DNA of 64,000 nt, taken from the NCBI RefSeq assembly GCF_000566685.1, contig NZ_AZQN01000004.1, positions 186,001 to 250,000 of the forward strand, read 5' to 3'. This DNA is from Dyadobacter tibetensis Y620-1 (lineage in GTDB: Bacteria > Bacteroidota > Bacteroidia > Cytophagales > Spirosomataceae). The notes beneath the pieces were generated by a model. It was not told the origin of the DNA. It searched no databases and was given only the letters and a program-made list of their open reading frames with translations. Positions 1 to 7,876 of this stretch are shown here, piece after piece. The translations under genes and the position numbers were made by a program. Every line of letters begins with the position of its first letter. Position 1 is the first letter of the stretch.

Positions 1-924
1 TATCTGTTCGACATTCCCACCTATGACGGCCTGTCCGTTTATGGAACCACCGCTACCCGATAAGCTAGCCTGTGGAGCCAGAACACTTCCTAACAAGCCA
101 AAACGTGTTAAGGACAATTGGGTAGTATTGGGGAAATTAAATAATATCTTTTCACCAGCTCCATACAACGGGATCCCTTTCCCATTAATGGTCATATTTC
201 CGTCTGAGATTACTACATCCGTATTGGTCACATTGATCAGGATGGAAGATCCTTCAGGTACCATCACGGAAATTCCTGTATTATGCCCGGCAGGAATGGT
301 AAGTTCAAATACATTCAGCTCCGTATTGCTACCCGTTAGCGTAATGGGCTCCCAGGGGAACTCTTGAAGAGCAGTGCCAGTAGGAGCAAAATTTTGCAGT
401 TTAATACTAAGGGCTTTGTATTCGTTCAGTAGATCACCTTCATTAAACTTGATATAGTTGGTTAAGCCCGTCTGCATCGTCCCCATGGTCGTGGGTGTGG
501 TAGACCCTACACTTACCCTATTCAAGATAATATTGCCCTGGACCTGCCAGTTAGAGCCTAAATTGGTAAAATCTCCATTGACTATAAAATTATCTGTATT
601 AACTGGAGCACTCGACGATCCCAGGGCTGGTCCGGCGATGCCCACACTATAACCAGCGTTGGGCGTGAGGAACGAAAAGTCTCCTCCTACAACTAAACGC
701 CCCTCGGTGTCACCAGAGTTACTGGTTAGATTCCCGAAGATCAGTGCATTGAAATTCCCACTACCTGCAAACCCGGTAGTTTGGTATTTGGCAGGTATTG
801 TCAAGATATTATTGACACCCTGCGCATGGCTTTCCGATGCATACAGTCCTACATAGCCAATGATCATTAATATTTTAAAAAAGGTAAGATTGCTCTCAAA
901 ACTTACAGTAAATTTTCTACTCAT
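1..924 (-). CDS. Choice-of-anchor A family secreted protein (N-terminal part, cut by window edge)
   Basis: An open frame runs leftward from an ATG at 924 to the window edge, 308 codons without a stop, so the C-terminus is missing. The start is followed by a signal-peptide-like stretch with a hydrophobic core at about residues 13-27 and an alanine-containing end near SHAQG. Directly afterwards come FNALIFGNL and EGRLVVGGDF, and near the edge GSVLAPQA, SGSGGSINGQAVIGG. This spaced set is the hallmark of the choice-of-anchor A domain, found in secreted or surface proteins with varied C-terminal anchors. The missing C-terminus should show which anchor is used (a type IX secretion tail would be expected in this phylum). 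The function is probably extracellular or adhesive, and no enzymatic residues are evident. Three short plus-strand open frames over it (23-856) are shadows. Confidence 0.8.
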   Translation of the reverse strand, partial: MSRKFTVSFESNLTFFKILMIIGYVGLYASESHAQGVNNILTIPAKYQTTGFAGSGNFNALIFGNLTSNSGDTEGRLVVGGDFSFLTPNAGYSVGIAGPALGSSSAPVNTDNFIVNGDFTNLGSNWQVQGNIILNRVSVGSTTPTTMGTMQTGLTNYIKFNEGDLLNEYKALSIKLQNFAPTGTALQEFPWEPITLTGSNTELNVFELTIPAGHNTGISVMVPEGSSILINVTNTDVVISDGNMTINGKGIPLYGAGEKILFNFPNTTQLSLTRFGLLGSVLAPQASLSGSGGSINGQAVIGGNVEQI

Positions 925-1622
925 AAACACTAATAAATGATTGGTTATATTATTTATTTTTTTACTCACCTCCCACCTTGCGAATTCCCCTGTCATGAAA
1001 AGCAATTATTATTTTGTGAGCAATTGCATTATTCAGGAACAACCAATGATTAAGTTCAGCAAATAGAGTCAAATCTTTTCGATTTAATATTTACGATTAT
1101 TCAAGGCAAACAAGCCCGCAAATATAAGGAGATCCTATGACCCAAACCTAGACAAAATAATATTTATCTACCTAACAATCAGCAGATTACAAAGAATAAT
1201 AGTAGCGTTATTGATTTTTATTAATTATTGGATCCAAATATGGCATTCTACATTTATCAGATGTCTCAAATTTTAACTATAATCAATAAAAATAAATTTG
1301 AATAATTTTGGTAAAATAAAATCAGATAGGAATATAATTTCTATTGGTCTAAAAACGGATGATACCTAAGATCGAATAGCGGTAATATGGGTTTATATCC
1401 GTTAAGATTAAATTGATTTACGTCGGCCAAAAGTAGGAGCTCCTTCCCATTTTGTTTGATACAACAGCAAACTTTATCTGTTTTTCTCTAAACAAAACTC
1501 TAGAAACCTAGACATAATTTTTCAGAGAAAGGGAGATTTACCAAATCCTTTACGGTCAGGTAGTAAAGAGCAGGGACAATAAAAAATCGCCATCACTTAC
1601 GGAGGTATAATAACCTTCTGAT
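925..1622. other. AT-rich intergenic region, about 700 bp, no gene seen
   Basis: This stretch separates the choice-of-anchor A gene from the AI-2E-type gene, both read leftward. No open frame of useful length, tRNA or repeat array was found. It contains the candidate promoter near 1119-1146 and a weak CTTTAC/GTAAAG hairpin on the minus strand near 1550-1570 that could help end transcription of the AI-2E-type gene. The rest is A/T-rich sequence to which I can assign nothing. Confidence 0.5.
1119..1146 (-). promoter_or_regulatory. Candidate Bacteroidota promoter for the choice-of-anchor A gene
   Basis: On the minus strand a perfect -7 type box, TATATTTG (TAnnTTTG consensus), sits at 1126-1119 with TTTG at 1146-1143. 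The spacing is about 16 bases, shorter than the usual 19-21. Transcription would begin near 1113 and give a 5' leader of about 190 bases before the ATG at 924. Assigned by motif only. Confidence 0.35.
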
Positions 1623-2675
1623 TCAATCAACTTTTCCTGGCATGTGTTTCCTCTCCCCCATCAGGAGCAACAAAGCTTCCGCTCCTTCTATTTTCTCTGC
1701 GACGAGTCTGAAAATAGCAGCAAAAGGAACAAAAAGGATCATTCCGGAAGCCCCCCAAATAATACCACCGGCCACTATTACTACCAGTGTCGCCAAGGTA
1801 TTAAGATTAACCCTTTGGCCAACTGCCCACGGGAAAATCAGATTGGCTTCCAGATATTGAACAAAACTGTAAATACCTATCACTCCAAGGGGTGCCCAGA
1901 TAGAATCGTATAAACTCCAGGAAATAGCAATGGGCAACAGGGAAGCGATCATAATCCCCACATATGGTATAAAAGTAAGGATTGAGGCAATTAAGCCGAA
2001 GAGTAAAGCCTGTGGAATTCCCAACGCAAGTAATCCAATGGTATTAAGGATGCCAACAATCAGATAGACCGTAAGCATTCCTTTAATAAACGATACGTAG
2101 GAGCCTACGGACTCATAAAGAATGGTTTGCATTTGCCCTTGAAGACGCTCCGGAGCTAGCAATGTTAGGGCACGGGTAAACTGTGTCCGGTAATAAAGAA
2201 TTAAATATGCATAAATCGGAATCAGAAGGAGGTTAACTAAAGAAGTCACCGATTGTCCTAAAATGGCACCAATGACCGAGAACATAGAGCCCAATGATTT
2301 TTCCAACCCCTGGGCAATCCATTGTCGTCCCTGTTTTTCACTGATTTGAAATTCGACTTCCAGATAGGAAATAAAGTCCGAAAAGCTAGCCAGAAGCTTT
2401 ATCTTCAGACCGGGCCACAGGCCTTGTAAGGCGACAATCTGTCTAAAGAGCAAGAACATAATCACCCCTATGCACAAAACCAATAAGGACATTGCCAGTA
2501 GAATAGCCAGAGCCCGGCCTAGCCGCCTGGCTTCCATCCACCGACATAGGGGATATAGAAGCAACGCTAAAAATAACCCATAACTAAGCGGTATAAACAA
2601 GGGACGACCGAAATAGAGCACTACGGTAGAAAATACCGTATAATACAGAACTTTGCCAACTGTATTCTGGACCAT
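1623..2675 (-). CDS. AI-2E family transporter (PerM/UPF0118-type membrane protein)
   Basis: A 350-residue polytopic membrane protein. Hydrophobic segments lie near residues 10-40, 55-80, 145-175, 205-230, 235-290 and 300-335, with a polar stretch between the third and fourth segments (about 85-140). This is the layout of the AI-2E exporter-like family (YdiK, PerM, TqsA). The C-terminal half carries family-typical glycine/proline-rich helices such as LTFIPYVGIMIASLLP and GGIIWGASGMILFVPF. The family contains exporters of autoinducer-2 and Na+/H+ antiporters, so the substrate cannot be read from the sequence. The ATG start is followed directly by the first membrane helix, and the length is normal. 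It stands alone, 119 bp before the next minus-strand lipoprotein gene. Confidence 0.85.
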   Translation of the reverse strand: MVQNTVGKVLYYTVFSTVVLYFGRPLFIPLSYGLFLALLLYPLCRWMEARRLGRALAILLAMSLLVLCIGVIMFLLFRQIVALQGLWPGLKIKLLASFSDFISYLEVEFQISEKQGRQWIAQGLEKSLGSMFSVIGAILGQSVTSLVNLLLIPIYAYLILYYRTQFTRALTLLAPERLQGQMQTILYESVGSYVSFIKGMLTVYLIVGILNTIGLLALGIPQALLFGLIASILTFIPYVGIMIASLLPIAISWSLYDSIWAPLGVIGIYSFVQYLEANLIFPWAVGQRVNLNTLATLVVIVAGGIIWGASGMILFVPFAAIFRLVAEKIEGAEALLLLMGERKHMPGKVD

Positions 2676-2794
2676 ACCTTCCCTGGATTAATTGACCTGA
2701 CGGCTATTATGACGGTAAAAAAGATGATCCTAAATATAACACATCTTCGGCAAAAGCCATACATAATCTCGGGAAGTTAGGGCGGGTACAAACC

Positions 2795-3538
2795 CTATAG
2801 CTCCTCTACCACCTCCTGAAGGTTGTTGCGCAGCAGAAGCCCGGAATAGACCGAAGCTAGCACCAATTTTATTTCTGGATGTATATTATCCCTGGTCCAA
2901 ACCTTACCTGCATCAATAATTGATACGGCTCCAATTAGCTTCCCATCCATTCTAAACGCATATCCATAAACCTGAGAAGTGGGAAATTTAGCTGAGCGCC
3001 CTTCTAACTGTCTGATACCTTCTACTGAAATCTGCAAATGGTCTTCAGTACTGCGCAGATATCCAAGCGTTTTATTCCCCTCCCCCAATGCTGCACCATC
3101 TGCGGCCTCCAACCAAAATTCCCAATTCTCCTTGGTGTTACTTAACTCAATACCACCTGCGAAAATATTCCTGACCGGCCCTGAGATTGTAAAATACTCC
3201 CTAAACAGATCGACTTCTGTGGATCTTATCTTACTCACCATGGCCACTCGTGCAAATTGCTTGCCTGGCCCAAATTGTTGAAAGCTAAGCTTTTCTTTGG
3301 CGCCAGAAAAAGAAACTATAAATGGAATACGAAAGCTATTGGTCCAACCCCGCTCCACTTTACTGGTGCTATATTCACCGAAACGAAGAACCTGCCCAAT
3401 CTGGAACCCCTGTCTTCCTTTAACTGTAAGCACTGTGGTTCCGGCTTTAAGATCCTCTCCTACATGTAATTCTGCCGTACGGCAGGCCGTCAAGCCTAGA
3501 ACCATACATAATATTAGTTGCCTTAGTTTGATTTTCAT
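2795..3538 (-). CDS. Hypothetical lipoprotein
   Basis: A 247-residue protein starting with a lysine-rich n-region, a hydrophobic core and the lipobox LTAC, so Cys19 should be lipidated and the protein held at the outer or inner membrane facing the periplasm. I do not recognise the rest. It is mostly beta-like, with phrases such as GQVLRFGEYSTSKVERGW and WEFWLEAADGAALGEG, and ends in an alpha-helical tail (VLASVYSGLLLRNNLQEVVEEL is its last part). The length and absence of low complexity suggest a folded domain. The gene sits 69 bp downstream of the sterol-desaturase-like gene on the same strand, so the two may be co-transcribed. No function is assigned. Confidence 0.7.
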   Translation of the reverse strand: MKIKLRQLILCMVLGLTACRTAELHVGEDLKAGTTVLTVKGRQGFQIGQVLRFGEYSTSKVERGWTNSFRIPFIVSFSGAKEKLSFQQFGPGKQFARVAMVSKIRSTEVDLFREYFTISGPVRNIFAGGIELSNTKENWEFWLEAADGAALGEGNKTLGYLRSTEDHLQISVEGIRQLEGRSAKFPTSQVYGYAFRMDGKLIGAVSIIDAGKVWTRDNIHPEIKLVLASVYSGLLLRNNLQEVVEEL

Positions 3539-3607
3539 ATATTCAGATTATTTCGATTCAAATGCAAAGATTCAAATAATCCATCCAAGGTTGGAGAAGG
3601 GTTAAAA

Positions 3608-4549
3608 CTAATGAGTATGTGGTCCTTTTTCGGTAATATCGTTCGTGACAGAGGGGGCTTCAGATACGGCCTGCGGGCTACCCTGGCCCTTAGATCGAAG
3701 CTGCTGAGTAGTGCTACGAGAGCCATCATGGGACCACCCAGGTGGACCAAAGAGATATCCGATTACAGATCGAAAATTATTGGCTGCTAACAAATCATGA
3801 TATATTGCTTTCCATTCATGAAAAGCAATGTTGAAGGGGTAATAACTTTTTAAATTGTTGGTAAGCCCGTAAACCGGGCGTTCTTCCTCCTGCTGGAATG
3901 TACCAAAGATCCTATCCCAGATAATGAGGATACCTGCATGATTTTTGTCCAGATACTTAAGATCAGAGCCATGATGTACCCGATGATGAGCTGGGGTATT
4001 AAAAATATACTCGATCCAGGCTGGCAGCCGGTTTACAGATTCAGTATGAATAAAAAACTGATAAATAAGGCTCAGCGTCTGCATCAAGAGCACGTCAACA
4101 GGATGAAACCCGATGAGGGGCATCCATAAATAGAAAATAAAACTGCCAGATATTTGGCCGGTCCAGGTCTGACGCAACGCTGTGCCCAGATTATAAAACT
4201 GTGACGAATGGTGAACCACGTGAGAGGCCCAAAAGTAGCGTATCTGATGACTAGACCTGTGAAACCAATAATAACTAAAATCGTCCGCAAAAAATATCAG
4301 AATCCAATACCACCAAAGTGATCGGTCGAGCTCCCAAAATTGATACTGATAAACCAGGTATAAGGAGGCCAGCAATATACCCTTGGAAAATATACCTGTA
4401 ATGACATTTCCAATGCCCATACTAAGACTAGCCACTGTGTCCCTCCATTTATAATGCGAAGCATCATGCTGTATATATTTAAAATACAGAACCTCCACCA
4501 GTAGAGCCAATACAAATACCGGAACAGCGTAATGAATAATTTCTAACAT
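3608..4549 (-). CDS. Sterol desaturase / fatty acid hydroxylase superfamily protein
   Basis: A 313-residue integral membrane protein with the three histidine clusters of the non-haem di-iron hydroxylases: HRSSH (residues 97-101), HVVHH (110-114) and HHRVHHG (188-194). Hydrophobic segments before and between them fit the usual four-helix membrane scaffold. Family members use O2 and an iron pair to hydroxylate or desaturate sterols, fatty acids or carotenoids. Bacterial homologues of this shape are often annotated simply as sterol desaturase family. The substrate is not determinable here. The C-terminal 60 residues are polar and Ser/Gly/Thr-rich, beyond the catalytic core. The gene is divergent from the agmatine deiminase gene, with a 113-bp spacer. 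Confidence 0.88.
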   Translation of the reverse strand: MLEIIHYAVPVFVLALLVEVLYFKYIQHDASHYKWRDTVASLSMGIGNVITGIFSKGILLASLYLVYQYQFWELDRSLWWYWILIFFADDFSYYWFHRSSHQIRYFWASHVVHHSSQFYNLGTALRQTWTGQISGSFIFYLWMPLIGFHPVDVLLMQTLSLIYQFFIHTESVNRLPAWIEYIFNTPAHHRVHHGSDLKYLDKNHAGILIIWDRIFGTFQQEEERPVYGLTNNLKSYYPFNIAFHEWKAIYHDLLAANNFRSVIGYLFGPPGWSHDGSRSTTQQLRSKGQGSPQAVSEAPSVTNDITEKGPHTH

Positions 4550-4662
4550 ACAGCTACTTTTTAAACAAAAATAATATAATTTATAACCCTTCCCATATAA
4601 ACTAGCTATTACTGTCTACCCTATATGAGAATCTATTTAGCTTTTACGTACTTTGCCTTTTA

Positions 4663-5748
4663 TTGATATTGAAATACAAAACCATCGCCGTGTCTACACT
4701 TCAAAGCACCCTTACCCCCCAGCAACTGGGTTACACTTTCCCTCCGGAATGGTATCCACATCGGGCCACATGGCTCACCTTTCCGCATAATGATGCTTCC
4801 TGGCAGGGAGAAAGGTTATCCAAAATGCTTCCGCAATATCTGGCCTTTATCAAAGCAATCAGTCAAGGCGAACAAGTGGGCATCATAGCCAATGATTCTA
4901 ACCTGAAAGCCTTCATAGAGCAACGACTAGAAGCGATTGGTGTGGATCTTTCCCGTATAGAATTTGTGATAAAACCCACCAATGACGCCTGGTGCCGGGA
5001 CCATGGCCCTGCTTTCCTTATCAACGAAAAAATGGGAAAGAAAATGATCGTTGATTGGGGGCATAACGCATGGGGTGGCAAATATCCACCTTATGATGAT
5101 GATAACCGCACCCCAGCCGCTATAGCGGCATATCTGGACCTGCCCATGGTCAGTCCGGGGATCATTATGGAAGGGGGCTCCGTAGAGTTTAACGGCGCCG
5201 GGAGTATTTTGACGAGTAAGTCCTGCCTGCTCAACAAAAATAGAAATCCTCACTTAAGCCAGGCAGCCATTGAGGAAAAGCTCTGCGCTTACTACGGTGT
5301 TGAGCAAATTCTATGGGTAGAAGACGGGATAGTAGGTGACGATACCGACGGGCATATAGATGACACCACCCGTTTCATCGCCGAAGACACCGTGGTTGCC
5401 TGCGTGGAAGAAGACAAATATGATGAAAATTATGCTGTTTTACAGTCTAATTTGAAGATGTTAAAACAGATGCGACTTTTAAATGGAAAGCAGTTAAATA
5501 TCATTGAAATACCCATGCCTAAGGCCGTGGTCATCGATGAATTCAGGACGCCTGGTTCCTACGTTAATTTTCTGATGTGCAATGCCGGAGTAATTGTCCC
5601 TGTCTTCGATAATGCCCATGACGACCTTGCAATAGACCTCTTAGAAAGGGCCATGCCGCAGCGGAAAATCATACCACTTTCCGCTTCAGAAATTATTTGG
5701 GGGCAGGGTAGCTTCCATTGCCTAAGTCAGCAGGAGCCACAGCTATAA
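4663..5748 (+). CDS. Agmatine deiminase family protein (peptidyl-arginine deiminase type)
   Basis: A guanidino-group hydrolase expected to convert agmatine to N-carbamoylputrescine and ammonia in polyamine synthesis. Family marks include FPPEWYPHRATWLTFPH near the N-terminus, WCRDHGPAF, the histidine-bearing DDTDGHIDDTTRF and the catalytic cysteine loop GQGSFHCLSQQ (Cys about 353 of 361). The length is normal. The start is uncertain: the frame opens with TTG at 4663, with further candidates TTG 4669 and GTG 4690; GTG would begin much closer to the conserved domain. The usual partner, N-carbamoylputrescine amidohydrolase, is not adjacent. The gene converges on the GH25 gene, with a stem-loop in the 51-bp gap. 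Confidence 0.88.
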   Translation: MILKYKTIAVSTLQSTLTPQQLGYTFPPEWYPHRATWLTFPHNDASWQGERLSKMLPQYLAFIKAISQGEQVGIIANDSNLKAFIEQRLEAIGVDLSRIEFVIKPTNDAWCRDHGPAFLINEKMGKKMIVDWGHNAWGGKYPPYDDDNRTPAAIAAYLDLPMVSPGIIMEGGSVEFNGAGSILTSKSCLLNKNRNPHLSQAAIEEKLCAYYGVEQILWVEDGIVGDDTDGHIDDTTRFIAEDTVVACVEEDKYDENYAVLQSNLKMLKQMRLLNGKQLNIIEIPMPKAVVIDEFRTPGSYVNFLMCNAGVIVPVFDNAHDDLAIDLLERAMPQRKIIPLSASEIIWGQGSFHCLSQQEPQL

Positions 5749-5767
5749 TAAGGCAGCCGTATATAAC

Positions 5768-5809
5768 AGACCTGTGCTGGGTAGCCCTATACCTATCCTT
5801 CACAGGTCT
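5768..5809. terminator. Stem-loop between convergent genes
   Basis: Perfect 9-base inverted arms, AGACCTGTG at 5768-5776 and CACAGGTCT at 5801-5809, lie between the convergent agmatine deiminase and GH25 genes and overlap the GH25 stop codon. The enclosed loop holds a smaller GGG/CCC hairpin. There is no T-run on either side, so it is a bidirectional terminator or mRNA-end structure by position rather than a canonical intrinsic terminator. Confidence 0.45.
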
Positions 5810-6597
5810 TCCCATTCCGAAATACTATGTAGGAATACATTATAATCCACAAATCCTCGGATCCCAGGAGCCCACCCTTTCTCACTGTGCTGCCAGAATA
5901 GGACATGTGCGTCACTGGCCAGATCCTCGACATGAGTTCGCGAATAACCCGCCAGCCAAAGGGGATAATCATCGAAGTTGCCGGCAATATATTTTTTATA
6001 AAAATGCACATTGACGTAAATAATCGGCCGTACCCCATAATGCTGTTCCACCCTTGTCAGCCAGTTACGGACACCTCTGATAATAATATCGTCGGGCTTT
6101 CCAGCACTCACCTCCAAATCGAGCACTGGCGGTAGATCTCCGGACTGCATCTGCACTTTTCTTCTAAAGTTTTCGAACTGCAAATCCGACAGTACCCTTG
6201 GGTTATAAAAATGATAAGCTCCTCGTTTAATTCCTACCCTGCGCGCCTCTTTCCAATTCCGCTCAAATTGCTTATCAATATGGGTGGCCCCTTCAGTAGC
6301 CTTAATATAGGCAAAATCAATTCCTACTTCCCCCGTCCGTCCATTTTTCAGTTTCACCCAGTCGATCCTTGCATTATGGTGGGAAACGTCGATGCCATGA
6401 ATAGCATAACGTAATGGTAGCTTTATTCCGATCTGAGGAATAAAAACCCATCGATTGCCCGTTCGGGCATCAAGATACCAATATAAGCCGCCGATTATCA
6501 AACAGACGGCACCCAAGATTACCCATCCCTTTGCAGGCAAAGGTCTTAGATAGTCATTGCTATTTGAGTTGTTTTTATTACTTTTCTTTTTTGCCAT
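5800..6597 (-). CDS. Glycoside hydrolase family 25 lysozyme, membrane-anchored
   Basis: A 265-residue protein with a basic, asparagine-rich N-terminus, one hydrophobic segment (about residues 24-42) acting as an anchor, and a GH25 muramidase domain from about 66 to the end. Seen motifs are HGIDVSHH (Asp70), AYIKATEG, GAYHFYNP and PPVLDLEVS (Asp160, Glu162). The DxE pair is the catalytic centre known for this family, which cuts the MurNAc-GlcNAc bond of peptidoglycan. No cell-wall-binding repeats are present. Its place is probably the periplasmic face of the inner membrane, acting in wall remodelling. The ATG at 6597 fits the basic-then-hydrophobic start. Confidence 0.88.
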   Translation of the reverse strand: MAKKKSNKNNSNSNDYLRPLPAKGWVILGAVCLIIGGLYWYLDARTGNRWVFIPQIGIKLPLRYAIHGIDVSHHNARIDWVKLKNGRTGEVGIDFAYIKATEGATHIDKQFERNWKEARRVGIKRGAYHFYNPRVLSDLQFENFRRKVQMQSGDLPPVLDLEVSAGKPDDIIIRGVRNWLTRVEQHYGVRPIIYVNVHFYKKYIAGNFDDYPLWLAGYSRTHVEDLASDAHVLFWQHSEKGWAPGIRGFVDYNVFLHSISEWEDL

Positions 6598-6641
6598 AAG
6601 GCGGCAAAATTACAGAAACTGATGGATTACGAATAGATTAG

Positions 6642-6672
6642 TTGCATGAACAACGGAATGTTTTCACCTTTG
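6642..6672 (+). promoter_or_regulatory. Candidate promoter for the 2OG-Fe(II) oxygenase gene
   Basis: TTG at 6642-6644 is followed, after 20 bases, by CACCTTTG at 6665-6672, which matches TAnnTTTG at five of six positions. This is the spacing expected for Bacteroidota sigma-ABfA promoters. Transcription would start near 6678, leaving a very short leader. It also argues that the TTG at 6642 is promoter sequence and not a start codon. Confidence 0.45.
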
Positions 6673-6683
6673 AAAAAAAAAAT

Positions 6684-7646
6684 ATGAATATGGAACCTGC
6701 ATTGCTTAACGAAGTACCCTCGCTGAATTTAGCAGACTTCACCTCCGGAAACACTAGTGAAAAGCGCCAGTTTGTTGCCGATCTGGGTGCGGCCTTCACA
6801 AACATCGGTTTTGTCGCCATCAAAAACCATGGACTTTCCGATACTTTACGTGAAAAATTATACGATGTCGTTCAGGCATTTTTCTCCCAACCAGAATCAG
6901 AAAAACAAAAGCTGGAATTTCCAGAGCTCTTTGGACAACGGGGCTATATAGGAAAGAGAAAAGAAACTGCCAAAGGATTTAAAGTCGCCGACCTAAAAGA
7001 ATTTTACCATATAGGCCAGCCCGACCCTATTGGCTCCATGCCCCATAACGTATTCCCCGAAAACCTCCCCGAGTTTAAGTCCTTAACCTTGGAGGTCTAC
7101 GGGATGTTCGAAAATACGGGAAGAACCCTTTTAAAAGCCATTGCGCTTTACCTGGAACTTCCGGAAGATTACTTTGAGGATAAGGTAAAAAATGGGGACA
7201 GCCTGCTGCGCGCTTTACATTACTTCCCGATAGAAAACCCCGATGCCCTGGAAGAAGGTGCCGTAAGGGCCGCTGCCCATGGAGACATCAATCTTATTAC
7301 CCTTCTGATGGGTGCCAGTGCGGAAGGCCTGGAAGTCCTCCGCCGGGATGGGCAGTGGATCCCTATCACGGCCCTGCCCGATCAGATCGTGGTGAATGTG
7401 GGAGATATGTTGGATCGGCTTACCAATCATAAACTGAAGTCTACTATTCATCGTGTAGTCAATCCGCCCCGTGAAAAAATGGGCAGCTCCCGCTACTCCA
7501 TCCCATTCTTTATGCATCCCCGTGCCGATATGGATCTTACTTCCCTGGAAAGTTGCATCGGACCTGAAAGTCCAAAGATTTATACTGATATGACTGCAGG
7601 AGCGTTTCTTGACGAACGACTTCGGGAATTAGGACTAAAAAAGTAA
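6684..7646 (+). CDS. Isopenicillin N synthase family dioxygenase (2-oxoglutarate/Fe(II) type)
   Basis: A soluble oxidoreductase of the non-haem Fe(II), mostly 2-oxoglutarate-dependent, superfamily. Counted from the ATG at 6684, the iron ligands are His199 and Asp201 (AAHGDINLITLL) and His256 (STIHRVVNP); RYS near 270-272 is the co-substrate-binding RxS motif. The N-terminal DIOX_N-type region (PSLNLADF, FVAIKNHGL) is also present. Members hydroxylate or desaturate small molecules, and the substrate here is unknown. The open frame extends to a TTG at 6642, but a second ATG at 6690 and the promoter-like sequence upstream favour starting at 6684 or 6690. It is a single gene followed by the chromate-transporter leader. 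Confidence 0.85.
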   Translation: MNMEPALLNEVPSLNLADFTSGNTSEKRQFVADLGAAFTNIGFVAIKNHGLSDTLREKLYDVVQAFFSQPESEKQKLEFPELFGQRGYIGKRKETAKGFKVADLKEFYHIGQPDPIGSMPHNVFPENLPEFKSLTLEVYGMFENTGRTLLKAIALYLELPEDYFEDKVKNGDSLLRALHYFPIENPDALEEGAVRAAAHGDINLITLLMGASAEGLEVLRRDGQWIPITALPDQIVVNVGDMLDRLTNHKLKSTIHRVVNPPREKMGSSRYSIPFFMHPRADMDLTSLESCIGPESPKIYTDMTAGAFLDERLRELGLKK

Positions 7647-7688
7647 CCAAACTAAAAATTGCAATTTGCTTTTTTGATCCAGATCATA

Positions 7689-7717
7689 TTTCAACCTAAA
7701 CAAATCAGTTACTTTCG
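7689..7717 (+). promoter_or_regulatory. Candidate promoter for the chromate transporter leader
   Basis: TACTTTCG at 7710-7717 resembles the TAnnTTTG box, and TTTC at 7689-7692 lies 17 bases before it. A start near 7724 would place the folded leader RNA (from 7731) almost at the 5' end of the transcript. Motif-based only. Confidence 0.3.
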
Positions 7718-7730
7718 TGGTTACAAATTA

Positions 7731-7782
7731 AATTGTCTGCTCTTGATGGGATTATGTCCCTTCCCTTCGGGGGCAGACAGTT
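7731..7782 (+). ncRNA. Predicted three-way-junction leader RNA upstream of chrA-like gene
   Basis: The sequence folds on paper into a compact three-way junction. P1 pairs 7731-7740 with 7773-7782 (ten pairs, one G-U). P2 is GGGA/TCCC (7748-7751 with 7757-7760) closing a five-base loop. P3 is CCC/GGG (7763-7765 with 7770-7772) closed by a UUCG-type tetraloop. The joining strands are 7, 2 and 0 bases, so P1 and P3 could stack. No T-run follows, so it does not look like a terminator of the preceding gene. It matches no riboswitch class I can recall. It could be a cis-regulatory element or simply a stable mRNA 5' structure. Confidence 0.4.
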
Positions 7783-7796
7783 CCCTAAATAATTAG
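7746..7796 (+). CDS. Possible 16-residue leader peptide ahead of the chromate transporter
   Basis: ATG at 7746 opens a frame of 16 codons ending in TAG at 7794-7796, encoding MGLCPFPSGADSSLNN. The ATG lies in the 7-base joining strand of the predicted leader RNA, and the frame runs through P2, P3 and the 3' side of P1, so ribosomes on it would melt the structure. It could be chance, since a 16-codon frame is short, and no ribosome-binding site is evident. Confidence 0.25.
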   Translation: MGLCPFPSGADSSLNN

Positions 7797-7876
7797 ATAG
7801 CCCTTTATTTATATTACATAAAAGTGCTAAATGGTTTTAAATTCCTAATTACCCGTTCACTAAATAGCCCATCACT

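Noticed and set aside
23-856. Three short plus-strand open frames at the left edge
   Set aside because: The minus strand has one uninterrupted 308-codon frame with a signal peptide and a recognisable domain; the plus frames are its shadow.
5718-6135. Plus-strand open frames opposite the GH25 gene
   Set aside because: They lie antisense to a complete GH25 domain and show no domain or start context.
6642-6683. TTG start for the dioxygenase
   Set aside because: The segment matches promoter elements with correct spacing, and ATGs at 6684 and 6690 precede the conserved domain.
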